Below are positions 28,653-37,836 of a stretch of 64,000 nt of DNA, piece after piece. Source of the DNA: Paenibacillus xylaniclasticus (GTDB taxonomy: Bacteria > Bacillota > Bacilli > Paenibacillales > Paenibacillaceae); contig NZ_BIML01000003.1 of assembly GCF_004001065.1 (NCBI RefSeq), forward strand, positions 365,942 through 429,941, read 5' to 3'. The translations under genes and the position numbers were made by a program. How positions within the stretch are numbered: position 1 is the first letter of the stretch; each line of letters starts with the position of its first letter. The notes beneath the pieces are model-generated. The model was not told where the DNA came from and did no database searches. It saw only the letters and a list, made by a program, of their open reading frames with translations.

Positions 28653-29519
28653 TTACAGCAAATTGCGTACCATTTGCATTTGGGAAGGAGTAGGATTGCT
28701 TTCGTTCAGCACGTTCTCCATATGCTGTCTTATGGCAGGCTTGAATTTTGGTTCTGTTATAATGTAGAGCTGTCCGCTTATAATCCCTTCAAAAATCTGA
28801 TCTGCCACATCCTCCGGATATAATCCATTCTCGACAGCCTTACGTGCCAATTGAACGATAGCATTCCTGTCAGGAGAAAGCGGGGGCGGATTGTGCAGCC
28901 CTGCCGGGCGGTTCCGCTCCGCATCCATGATCCGAGTGCGTACGAATCCTGGGCAGACGACCGAAACGCCGATATTGGAGCCTGTCAGCCGAAGCTCTTG
29001 GTACAGCGTTTCAGAAAGGCTTAACACAGCATGCTTCGTTGCGCTATATATTCCGTTGCCAGGGCCGGACAACAGACCTGCAATGGATGCCGTGTTGACA
29101 ATATGGCCTTCCGACTTCTGCTGCAGCATGATCGGAACAAAAGCTTCAATGGCATAGAGCAGTCCCCACATGTTAACGTTGATGACCCACTCCCAATCCT
29201 CTACCACGTTCTCCCATAACAAACGACCTGTACCAGCATCGACCCCTGCATTGTTGAACAGGAGATGTACAGCCCCGAACGTCTGAATCGTTTGTTCCGC
29301 TAATGAACGAATATCAGTATGCTTCGAAACATCTGTCACAACGGATAGCGTTGCAGCCCCCATTGCTTTCAATTCATTTGCTGCCTTATTGAGCGCCTGC
29401 TCCTCAATATCGGCCAGAACAACCTTCATCCCCTCATTGGCGCAGCGGTTTGCAATAGCACGGCCAATACCGCTTGCTGCTCCGGTAACGACAGCTACCT
29501 TCTCTTTAAATTCCTTCAT
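28653..29519 (-). CDS. Short-chain dehydrogenase/reductase in the PKS operon
   Basis: A 288-residue classical SDR. The cofactor loop TGAASGIG (about 12-19), the NNAG motif and the catalytic Ser (TASIAG) plus Tyr-x-x-x-Lys (YSATK) are all intact. After the Rossmann core the protein has an extra C-terminal part (about 200-288). Asp at the end of the second strand (VVLADIEE) hints at NAD(H) preference. It is 27 bases after the PKS C gene with a good AGGAGGGG, so it is part of the operon. It could reduce or oxidise a hydroxy or keto group on the polyketide after or during assembly; given the absence of a thioesterase, a part in product release cannot be excluded. Confidence 0.88.
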   Translation of the reverse strand: MKEFKEKVAVVTGAASGIGRAIANRCANEGMKVVLADIEEQALNKAANELKAMGAATLSVVTDVSKHTDIRSLAEQTIQTFGAVHLLFNNAGVDAGTGRLLWENVVEDWEWVINVNMWGLLYAIEAFVPIMLQQKSEGHIVNTASIAGLLSGPGNGIYSATKHAVLSLSETLYQELRLTGSNIGVSVVCPGFVRTRIMDAERNRPAGLHNPPPLSPDRNAIVQLARKAVENGLYPEDVADQIFEGIISGQLYIITEPKFKPAIRQHMENVLNESNPTPSQMQMVRNLL

Positions 29520-29546
29520 ATTCCCCTCCTAGATTCGCTCATATTG

Positions 29547-32500
29547 TTATTTCATAGCTTCCATTTCTACAGCTTTTGTGCCAAAGGTTGAGGTCGGCAA
29601 CGAAACGCGGCGGACATTCTTGTTCCCATGGAGCGCTTCCCATGAAATCTTTCCTCCCTGAATCCAATACAAAGCGATTTTCTCCAAGTTATTCTCCTCT
29701 ACTAGCATTTGAGAGACGGTCTCGCCTACTTTTCCTGATAGAAGGCCTCCCATACTTGCGTCTTCTCCGCATTCTCCTGTAAATAATGGAATAGACGTCC
29801 CTTCCCGATCAGCCCCATTCTCTTTACCGGTCGATACGACAAACTCCCTAAGAGCGGCAAGCAGCTCCTCCCGCGAGCTTACGACCATTGCCACGCGCCA
29901 TTTCATCGCTTCGCGACCAGTCTGAAGCGTATAGGCAAGCTCTTGCAAGGAAATAGCAGGATGCTGCTCTAGATGGTGGTGCAATTGATTCGCGGCAACA
30001 AGTAATCGTTCCTTGCTATTGTCCGATAAGACCACGATTTCAGCCTTATTAGTCTCTATTGGTGCGGATTCTTCATACGGCGGGAGGTACTCTTCTAGAA
30101 TGAAATGAACATTAGAGCCTCCCACTCCGAATGAGCTTACTGTCGCCCGCAGCGGAGCTTCCTGAGCTTCGCCTTGAAGCTCAATAACAGGCCGTTTCCA
30201 CTCTTGAAGCTCGCGCTGCAAATAAAACGGAGTGCTGCTGAAATTGATGTTTGGATTTAATTTATCCGCTTTAATATGCGGAACCAGCTTGCGATGCCAT
30301 AATTGCAAAATGACTTTGGTGAGCTGCGAAATACCTGAAGCCGCTTCTGCATGACCGATATTCGATTTGACCGAGCCGATCGCACAATATTGCTGCTCAT
30401 TCGTAAATTTCCGGAATGCTTTGCTCAAAGCGGCAATTTCAATCGAATCTCCAAGAGAAGAGCCGTTAGCCGCAGCCTCTACATAGCTCACTGTCCGCGG
30501 GTCAATGCCAACTTTCGCAAAATTGTCTTCAATTAACTGTGCCTGCGCGTTTAGATTAGGAGTCGTAAAGCCTTGGCTATTTCCACCATGGTTGGTAGCC
30601 GAGGACTTGATGACAGCCAAGATGCAGTCTCCGTCCTGAACAGCCTTGCGGAGCGGCTTTAACAGTACTGCCCCGGCTCCTTCCGCCGGAAGGAATCCGT
30701 CTCCATCCGCAAAGCTTCTGCTGCCCTCATGACTTCCAATCAGCTGATTCTGACTTGATTCAATAAATTTTTTCGGACTTTCCAGCAGATTTCCTCCGCC
30801 AGCAACGGCCAGTTGACATTCACCCCTTCTCAGGCTTTCGCATGCCATATGAACCGCTACGGCAGAGGAGGAGCTCATCGTGTCGATCGATATGCTCGGA
30901 CCCTGGAAATTAAAATAATGCGAAATTGGGTTTGCGACTGCAACCGATCCGAAGTGACTGACCCGATTGGTTGCCTCGCCATTCATGCCAGCATCACAAG
31001 AGCAGTATTTATGATACGTAGCGCCTATATAGACGCCAACCTTGGACTCGTGCTTCTTCTGCAGCGTCTCTCTCGTATATCCCGCGCTTTCAAGCAAATT
31101 CCAGATCACCTGCACAAATAACTGCTCCATCGGGTCCATTAAACTTACTTCATAAGGTGTAAGATGAAAATAGGCCGGATCCAACGGATCGATCCGATCC
31201 ATGAAACCGCCCCATTTGCAGTAGGTTTTGCCCGGCTTATTCCTCTCCTTGTCATAATAAACCGCATGGTCCCAGCGGTCGCGCGGAATTTCGGTAATGC
31301 AATCCTTGCCCTCCTGGAGATTTCTCCAGAACTGCTCTATATTGTCCGCTCCTGGATATTTTCCGGCTACTCCGATGACTGCAATATCCATCATTCCTTG
31401 CTCTTGCCGCTTATCTTCTTGAGACTCAACTCGCGTTGGAGTATAACGGGGACGCAATGTTCGATGAGCAGCCCATTGAACAGGCTTAACGGGCTTACCA
31501 GCTTCTATGCTGGATGATACAATGACCTCCTGCTCAAGTCCGAACCATTCGACCAGCCGTTCGCGATACGTTTCCAGGAAATATTCCGTTAAGCTTCGGA
31601 CATTCGGATATTCGAATAGAACAGTTCTCGACAGCGAACCGAACGTTTTTTCTAGTTGATCGTTTATTTCCATCGATTTTATGGAGTCAACCCCGTAGTT
31701 TTCAAGCGGCGTGTCCTCCTCGATCCGGTACGCAGGCAGCCCAGTTGAGGAAGAGAGCAGCTCTTTCAGATAATTAGCCGTTTTCTCACGCAGCACAGCA
31801 TCGTTGTCGAAGGTGACTGATTTCATACCGGTAGCTTCCGTTCCACGGGCCTGTCCTCTAACCGTATCGGCGCCTTCTCGGATCTGTCCCTCCAAACCCA
31901 TCATCCGGCGGATTGCCTCGATATCCCCTTCTACCACCATCGCCTGATCGGGAATTAGGCTTATGCACTGATACAAGGCTCTAATACCCGTCTCTGACTT
32001 CATCGCGTACATACCGGCTTGCCTCATTGCAGCCTCCGTGTGAGAATCGAGACGCATGCCGCCGTCCTTCCATAACGGCCAGTTAATGGACAACGTTTTA
32101 CCGCTGCGCCGATTATCGGATACAAGTGAATTGCGGTACGAGGCATAGACATCCATAAAAGCATTGGCAGCTGCGTAATCGGATTGCCCCGCATTACCGC
32201 CCACTCCCGAACCCGAGGAGAAGAGGACGAAGAAATCAAGCGGGATGTCCTTGCTCGCCTTGTCCAGATGTACCAGTCCGGCTACCTTCGGCGCCAGAAC
32301 CTCCCGGAACTCCCAAGTCGTCTTCTTAATCATGTAGTTATCCTTAATGATTCCAGCGCTGTGCAGAATGCCGTTCAGTCCGCCGTACGTCGCACGAATC
32401 TGTTCAATGAGGTCCGTTACCTCTTCCTTCCGCGTAACATCAGCCGTTCTATATTCCGCACGGGTCCCCAACGCCTTTAATTGCTCCAATCTCTCCTCAA

Positions 32501-35500
32501 TATTCCGATTCAAAGGGGAGCGTCCTGTAACAATTAACACCGCATCTCTCGCCTGACGGGCAATGTCCGTTGCAACAATATATCCTACGCCCTTGGCGCC
32601 GCCGGTAATCAGATAAATCCCTCGATCTTTCCATGGCATGCTCACTTCCTTCGACGACAGCTCTATTTCCTCCCATACGGGAACCAAGCGCTTACCTTCC
32701 GCAAACCGGATGCGCTTGTCCTCGGGACGCCGGCTGCTCTGCTTAATAATATGAACAAGCCCTTTTGTCTCTTCCGCTGCCTCTACTTCAAGCAACTGCC
32801 CATGGAACCTCGGATTTTCTTTTCTAGCCGTATTCAGTATGCCAGACAGTCCGGAGAACAGCATTGCCTCACGATCGATAGTCGTTACGATTTGGACTAG
32901 TACATTGCCTTTAGGTTTGTCATTCAGGAGACTTTGCACCTTCTCGAATACTTGAACAGCATACGATTCATAGCGCCGCTCGATCTCATTCCCATCGGCA
33001 TGCATAGCAATGCATTCCACTCCAGGTAAGGCTGCCTCGACATGCTCCGAAGCAATGCGGCCGGTTTCGCAAAGCATAACCACATGGCATTCGTACAAAA
33101 TATCTGCCGCCTCTTCCGAAACAGCCTGCTCGTCCCAGAAAGGCTGGAGTATCATACAGCCCGTGGCTGTCTCACTAACATCCTCATCCTCGTAGGCACA
33201 CCCTTTTAGTCTCACGCAAAGCCTGCCTTCCTTGTCGCACAAATCAATATCGTACTTCTGCGGTTCGCCTTGAGCCATAGCTCCTGCTCTGTGCCGGGCT
33301 ACTGCCCACATTTCGGGAGCGCATGTCCCGAATAGCTCAAGCGACTCCAAAGCCGTCATCTGCATTGTGGTTTGTGGAGCTTTATCTGGGCGCTGGAAGT
33401 CGTTCACCGTATTCGACATCAAGTATGTCGGCAGCTGCAAAGCAGCGTCGATTAAGCTAGGATGCAGGACGAAGTGGTCCTCGGTCGTCTTGGCCACATT
33501 AGGCAGCGACAGCTTGGCCAACGCCAGCTCTTTTGTAATCTGTACTTGTTCTACAACTTGATTTCTTAAATCCGTATCTGCTCCTATTGTGCGATCATAT
33601 AACCGAGCGATGGCAAGATGAGTGCAATCCGCCTGCAATTCCGTTATATTAAGCGTCTCGGCTTCATTCAGAATCATTAGCTCAGCGCTGCCGCGGCACA
33701 GCAGGAGCGAATCTGTGGAACCTTCCATATAAATATAAATTTGAAATTCAATTTCTCCCTGATCTAGCGAGAATAGTCCAATATGGACTTGCAGCGGCAT
33801 CTCTCCATGGACCGGAGCATGAGTCCATATCGTATCCTTAATCACGATAGACGCCTGACCTTTCTCCAAATCAGTCAACGACTGTTCAATCGCTGCCCGG
33901 GCCATTTCAAGGCAGACCGCTTCCCGAAGAAGCAGCCCCCCGTCAGCTGTTACGTCTTTCCAATACAACTCCCCGTCGCCAAAGATTGAACTAAATCTTT
34001 GTTCCGATAGCACAGAAGTATTCCGATGCAGAAGCGGATGAAGTGGACGTTCCGTTCCGGAAACGGGCTTATCCTCTTCCACGGTTATCCAATACCGTTC
34101 CCTAGCAAATGGATATGGAGGCAGACTAATGCGGCGAGGTTTAACGCCACCGTAAAGCTTGTCCCAATCAATATGGACGCCGCTGACCCAGTGTGCGGCC
34201 AGTTTGTCATAATTTTCCATATTTATCCACAACTCGACCGCTGCATCCGACACTTCTTCCCGAACCGTTATACCCGGCGACTCATTGTCCTGTCTGGACC
34301 GTCCCTGATAAAGCTGCGTAATATCGGTCCTTCCCATTACATATGCCCGCAGCTTGTCTCCAAGCTCCTTCACCGATTCCACGACGACAGCTAGACGCTC
34401 TTCCATCGCCTCGCGTCCACTCTGCAAGGTGTAAGCAATATCCGCGAGTTCGCAGTCGGCCAATTGGTTTTGGTCCAGAAACGAAGCCAGTCGAGCTGCC
34501 TGCTCTTTCAACGCCTCATGATTTTTCGCCGACAGCACAATGACAGCCGGACCTTGAGCAGAGACAGGAGGCAGGGTACAATCGTGCTCCTGAGGAATAA
34601 ACTCCTCCAGAATGAGATGAGCATTGGCACCTCCAGCCCCAAAGGATGAGATCCCGGCGATTCTCGGATATTCCCGTCTCTCGCCGTTCTCTTCGATTAC
34701 CGGACGCTTCCACTCGGCAAGCTCCTGCTGAACGACAAACGGTGTCTTTGCAAAATGAATGTTCGGGTTCAACCGCTCAGCATTCAGGCTAGGGACTATT
34801 TTCCGATGCTTCATCTGCAGAATGATTTTGGTAATTCCCGCAATCCCAGCGGCCGATTCCAAATGACCGATGTTCGATTTAACCGAGCCGATGGCACAAT
34901 AATTCGTATCCTGCGTATCTTTCCTGAACGCTTGGGTAAGTCCGGTAATTTCAATCGGATCGCCGAGCTCCGTTCCGGTGCCGTGGGCTTCGATATAACT
35001 GACCGTTCGAGCATTGACGCCGGCTTTATCTAATGCCTCTCTAATTAACTCGCCCTGTGCTACCGGATTAGGTACGGTATAGCCGTTCGTTTTGCCGCCA
35101 TGATTGATACTCGTTCCCCGGATAACGGCATAAATTTGGTCGTTGTCCGCAATGGCGCGGGACAAAGGCTTTAGAAGCACTACGCCTGCACCTTCACCAG
35201 GAACAAAACCGTTGCCACCTGCTCCAAAGCTCTTACAGCGTCCGTCCGGCGACAGCATCCTCATCGCGCTCAGAAAAACGTAACTGGAAGGGTGTAAATA
35301 CAGGTTAACCCCCCCGGCTATGGCCATCTCGCATTCTCCGTTATAGATATGCTCGCAGGCCTCATGAATTGCGGTCAACGAGGAAGAGCACATCGAATCG
35401 ATCGGCAGGCTCGGCCCTTTCAGATTCAAAAAATACGATACTCGGTTTGCGACTGAACTGAAGGATGTGCGCGGGAAAATAGACTGTCCCCGCTTCCACA

Positions 35501-37808
35501 GCCCCGGTCCGTACAAGTTGAATCCCGTTCCGGTAATTCCAGCAAAGACTCCGACTCTCCCCTTATATTTCGCTGCAAGCTGCTCTCTCGTATATCCCGC
35601 GTCTTCGAAGACCTTCCAGCATTCCTCCAGAAAAATTCGTTCCTGCGGGTCCATACTCATCGCTTCCCGGGGGGAAATATTAAAGAAGAGAGGATCGAAA
35701 TCCGCAAATTCATCGATGAATCCCCCCCATTTCCCATAGCTCCAGCCCTTCTCTACCGCTTCCTTGATATCAGGAGAGTAGAAATGCTCCATCTTCCAAC
35801 GGTCTGCAGGAATTTCCGTTATGCAGTCCTCCCCTTTCTCTAGATTACTCCAATACTCCTCGATGTTTTTCGCCTTCGGATATCTACCGCTTATCCCAAT
35901 AATCGCGATAGGCTCGCGTCTATTGCCTGTTTCTCCTTCGATCGTGCCGCTTCTACGTGCGATCTTTTCTTCCCGTTCCGGTGCGGGCGGGGTGGCTGGT
36001 TCGCTCTTCACAGAAAAGGGTGTCGCTCTATGTGCAGGCTCCTCTGCCGGCTTCGGCTTGCGTTCCCCTCCTGTCCAGCGCATACATTCTTTCGGGTATT
36101 CCGTTACAAAATAGTCCGCCAACGCTTCAAGAGTCTGATATTCATAAAACAAGGTCATGGATATATCGTTAAAAATTTCTCGAAGCTTCTGATTAAGTCT
36201 TGTAATCATAATAGAATCGATGCCATAGCTCTCCAAGGGCTCGCTAGCATCGATCTTGTCGATACTTAATTTAGTGACCTCTCCAAACAGCAGCTTAAGC
36301 CGTTGTAATGTGTTGGCCGCAAGTAGATTCGGATTATCCGGTGCGTCGTCTAACTCCTCGTCCTGCGTATGTTTAACCGTTGTGGCCGAAAGCAAATGCT
36401 CTCGCAGCCTGGACACGGTTCCTTCAATCACCATCGCTTGTGACTGACCTGACGCCAGGGCGTCATATAAAGCCTTGATTCCGTTTGACTCCTGCATGGC
36501 GACCATGCCAATGCTTCGCCAAGCGATCTCCGTCTCTTCATCGACACGCATTCCCCCGTCCTTCCACAGGGGCCAATTGACAGATAAAGTCTGCCCTTTA
36601 CGCAGCTTTAATGCACTCAGACCGTTTCGGTATGCGGCATAGGCATCCATGAAAGCATTAGCCGCCGAGTAGTCGGCTTGACCAGGATTGCCCATAACTC
36701 CTGCAATAGAGGAGAACAAAATAAAGAAATCAAGCTCCTGATCCTTCGTCATCTCATCCAGGTTCACCAATCCCATAACCTTAGGAGCTATTACATCCGC
36801 GAATTCTTCTGGCGTTTTATTGATAAGAAACCGATCCTGAATCACCCCGGCGCTGTGAATGATACCATTCAGAACGCCGAACTCCTCTCTAATACTATGA
36901 ACGAGTCTTGCAGTCTCCTCCGTCCTAGCTACATCAGCCCGTCTGTATTCCACGCGCGCCCCCTGCGCCCTCAGCTCTTCTATTACCGCTTGTTTGTCTC
37001 CGCTTAACATAGAACGGCCCACGAGAACGATCACAGCCTCGCTGACCTGCCGCACGATTTCTCGAGCAAAAACGAGCCCTAGGCCTCCCATGCCGCCGGT
37101 AATCAAATACACTCCCCGATGCTTCCAAGGCGATTGCCCAGCTGGGCCGATCGGTTTCATCTCGTTCCAACCGAGTACCAAACGTTTGCCATTCTCATAC
37201 CGCACCCTTTTAACTTTAGGATGTCGGCTGTTTTCTTCCAGGCTCTCCATTAACCGTTCTACGTCTGCAAAATCCAATTCGATAAGCTGCCCTGTAATCT
37301 TCGGATTTTCTTTCTCAGCGGTCTGCAGTATTCCCAGAAGACCCGCGAATGGCTGTTGTCCGCTTGGCGAGGAAACAACGATCTGGATGAGAACGCTGTC
37401 TCTATTGTTATCTTTGAGAATAGACTGCACTTCCGCAAGCAGCTGGAGGGCGTACGCTTGAAAGCGTTCGCCCATCCCTCCTTGAACGGCTTGCAATTGA
37501 ATGCAACGCGCGCCTTTCAGGCGCGCCTCAATCGTCCGCTCCGAGATACCGTCCAGCTCGCAAAGCACGACCAGACGCTGACCAAATTCAGGGGTCGCTG
37601 CTTTATGAAGGTCGGCTTGCTCCTTCCAGCAAGGCTCCAGCATAAGAACCGAACAATCCGAAAGGAATTCACCATTACCTTCTTCGCTTTGCGATGTAGG
37701 CTGGGAAGCCCTTTGGGCTTGCCATTGGCGTAGCTTACGAAAGGCATCCTCTTTCCGCATTCGCCCGCTCTTTACCTCGCTCAGAATATAGTGAAGATAA
37801 TCCTTCAT
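29547..37808 (-). CDS. Trans-AT polyketide synthase C: KR-ACP-KS-DH*-KR-ACP-KS0
   Basis: A 2753-residue AT-less modular PKS. It begins with a helical docking segment (MKDYLHYILSEVKSGRMRKE). Domains: KR1 (nucleotide loop near residue 233; Asp in AGVIQD, B-type), ACP1 (Ser532, GIDSI), KS1 (Cys807 in DSMCSSS, EAHGTGT, KSNIGH), a DH remnant, KR2 (loop near 1730; AGIIKD), ACP2 (Ser2042, GVDSI) and a final KS. The DH has Val1286 where the catalytic His should be and lacks the GxxxxP motif. The final KS has Ser2312 in place of the active Cys (DTMSSSS) and EAAANGS in place of EAHGTGT. The protein stops after that KS, with no ACP or thioesterase. KR1-ACP1 completes the module begun by the last KS of PKS B, a split module. 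ATG at 37808 is preferred; the longer in-frame start at 37880 would overlap the previous gene. Confidence 0.95.
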   Translation of the reverse strand: MKDYLHYILSEVKSGRMRKEDAFRKLRQWQAQRASQPTSQSEEGNGEFLSDCSVLMLEPCWKEQADLHKAATPEFGQRLVVLCELDGISERTIEARLKGARCIQLQAVQGGMGERFQAYALQLLAEVQSILKDNNRDSVLIQIVVSSPSGQQPFAGLLGILQTAEKENPKITGQLIELDFADVERLMESLEENSRHPKVKRVRYENGKRLVLGWNEMKPIGPAGQSPWKHRGVYLITGGMGGLGLVFAREIVRQVSEAVIVLVGRSMLSGDKQAVIEELRAQGARVEYRRADVARTEETARLVHSIREEFGVLNGIIHSAGVIQDRFLINKTPEEFADVIAPKVMGLVNLDEMTKDQELDFFILFSSIAGVMGNPGQADYSAANAFMDAYAAYRNGLSALKLRKGQTLSVNWPLWKDGGMRVDEETEIAWRSIGMVAMQESNGIKALYDALASGQSQAMVIEGTVSRLREHLLSATTVKHTQDEELDDAPDNPNLLAANTLQRLKLLFGEVTKLSIDKIDASEPLESYGIDSIMITRLNQKLREIFNDISMTLFYEYQTLEALADYFVTEYPKECMRWTGGERKPKPAEEPAHRATPFSVKSEPATPPAPEREEKIARRSGTIEGETGNRREPIAIIGISGRYPKAKNIEEYWSNLEKGEDCITEIPADRWKMEHFYSPDIKEAVEKGWSYGKWGGFIDEFADFDPLFFNISPREAMSMDPQERIFLEECWKVFEDAGYTREQLAAKYKGRVGVFAGITGTGFNLYGPGLWKRGQSIFPRTSFSSVANRVSYFLNLKGPSLPIDSMCSSSLTAIHEACEHIYNGECEMAIAGGVNLYLHPSSYVFLSAMRMLSPDGRCKSFGAGGNGFVPGEGAGVVLLKPLSRAIADNDQIYAVIRGTSINHGGKTNGYTVPNPVAQGELIREALDKAGVNARTVSYIEAHGTGTELGDPIEITGLTQAFRKDTQDTNYCAIGSVKSNIGHLESAAGIAGITKIILQMKHRKIVPSLNAERLNPNIHFAKTPFVVQQELAEWKRPVIEENGERREYPRIAGISSFGAGGANAHLILEEFIPQEHDCTLPPVSAQGPAVIVLSAKNHEALKEQAARLASFLDQNQLADCELADIAYTLQSGREAMEERLAVVVESVKELGDKLRAYVMGRTDITQLYQGRSRQDNESPGITVREEVSDAAVELWINMENYDKLAAHWVSGVHIDWDKLYGGVKPRRISLPPYPFARERYWITVEEDKPVSGTERPLHPLLHRNTSVLSEQRFSSIFGDGELYWKDVTADGGLLLREAVCLEMARAAIEQSLTDLEKGQASIVIKDTIWTHAPVHGEMPLQVHIGLFSLDQGEIEFQIYIYMEGSTDSLLLCRGSAELMILNEAETLNITELQADCTHLAIARLYDRTIGADTDLRNQVVEQVQITKELALAKLSLPNVAKTTEDHFVLHPSLIDAALQLPTYLMSNTVNDFQRPDKAPQTTMQMTALESLELFGTCAPEMWAVARHRAGAMAQGEPQKYDIDLCDKEGRLCVRLKGCAYEDEDVSETATGCMILQPFWDEQAVSEEAADILYECHVVMLCETGRIASEHVEAALPGVECIAMHADGNEIERRYESYAVQVFEKVQSLLNDKPKGNVLVQIVTTIDREAMLFSGLSGILNTARKENPRFHGQLLEVEAAEETKGLVHIIKQSSRRPEDKRIRFAEGKRLVPVWEEIELSSKEVSMPWKDRGIYLITGGAKGVGYIVATDIARQARDAVLIVTGRSPLNRNIEERLEQLKALGTRAEYRTADVTRKEEVTDLIEQIRATYGGLNGILHSAGIIKDNYMIKKTTWEFREVLAPKVAGLVHLDKASKDIPLDFFVLFSSGSGVGGNAGQSDYAAANAFMDVYASYRNSLVSDNRRSGKTLSINWPLWKDGGMRLDSHTEAAMRQAGMYAMKSETGIRALYQCISLIPDQAMVVEGDIEAIRRMMGLEGQIREGADTVRGQARGTEATGMKSVTFDNDAVLREKTANYLKELLSSSTGLPAYRIEEDTPLENYGVDSIKSMEINDQLEKTFGSLSRTVLFEYPNVRSLTEYFLETYRERLVEWFGLEQEVIVSSSIEAGKPVKPVQWAAHRTLRPRYTPTRVESQEDKRQEQGMMDIAVIGVAGKYPGADNIEQFWRNLQEGKDCITEIPRDRWDHAVYYDKERNKPGKTYCKWGGFMDRIDPLDPAYFHLTPYEVSLMDPMEQLFVQVIWNLLESAGYTRETLQKKHESKVGVYIGATYHKYCSCDAGMNGEATNRVSHFGSVAVANPISHYFNFQGPSISIDTMSSSSAVAVHMACESLRRGECQLAVAGGGNLLESPKKFIESSQNQLIGSHEGSRSFADGDGFLPAEGAGAVLLKPLRKAVQDGDCILAVIKSSATNHGGNSQGFTTPNLNAQAQLIEDNFAKVGIDPRTVSYVEAAANGSSLGDSIEIAALSKAFRKFTNEQQYCAIGSVKSNIGHAEAASGISQLTKVILQLWHRKLVPHIKADKLNPNINFSSTPFYLQRELQEWKRPVIELQGEAQEAPLRATVSSFGVGGSNVHFILEEYLPPYEESAPIETNKAEIVVLSDNSKERLLVAANQLHHHLEQHPAISLQELAYTLQTGREAMKWRVAMVVSSREELLAALREFVVSTGKENGADREGTSIPLFTGECGEDASMGGLLSGKVGETVSQMLVEENNLEKIALYWIQGGKISWEALHGNKNVRRVSLPTSTFGTKAVEMEAMK

Positions 37809-37836
37809 TATTGAATGCCCCCTAACTAATGAAAAC

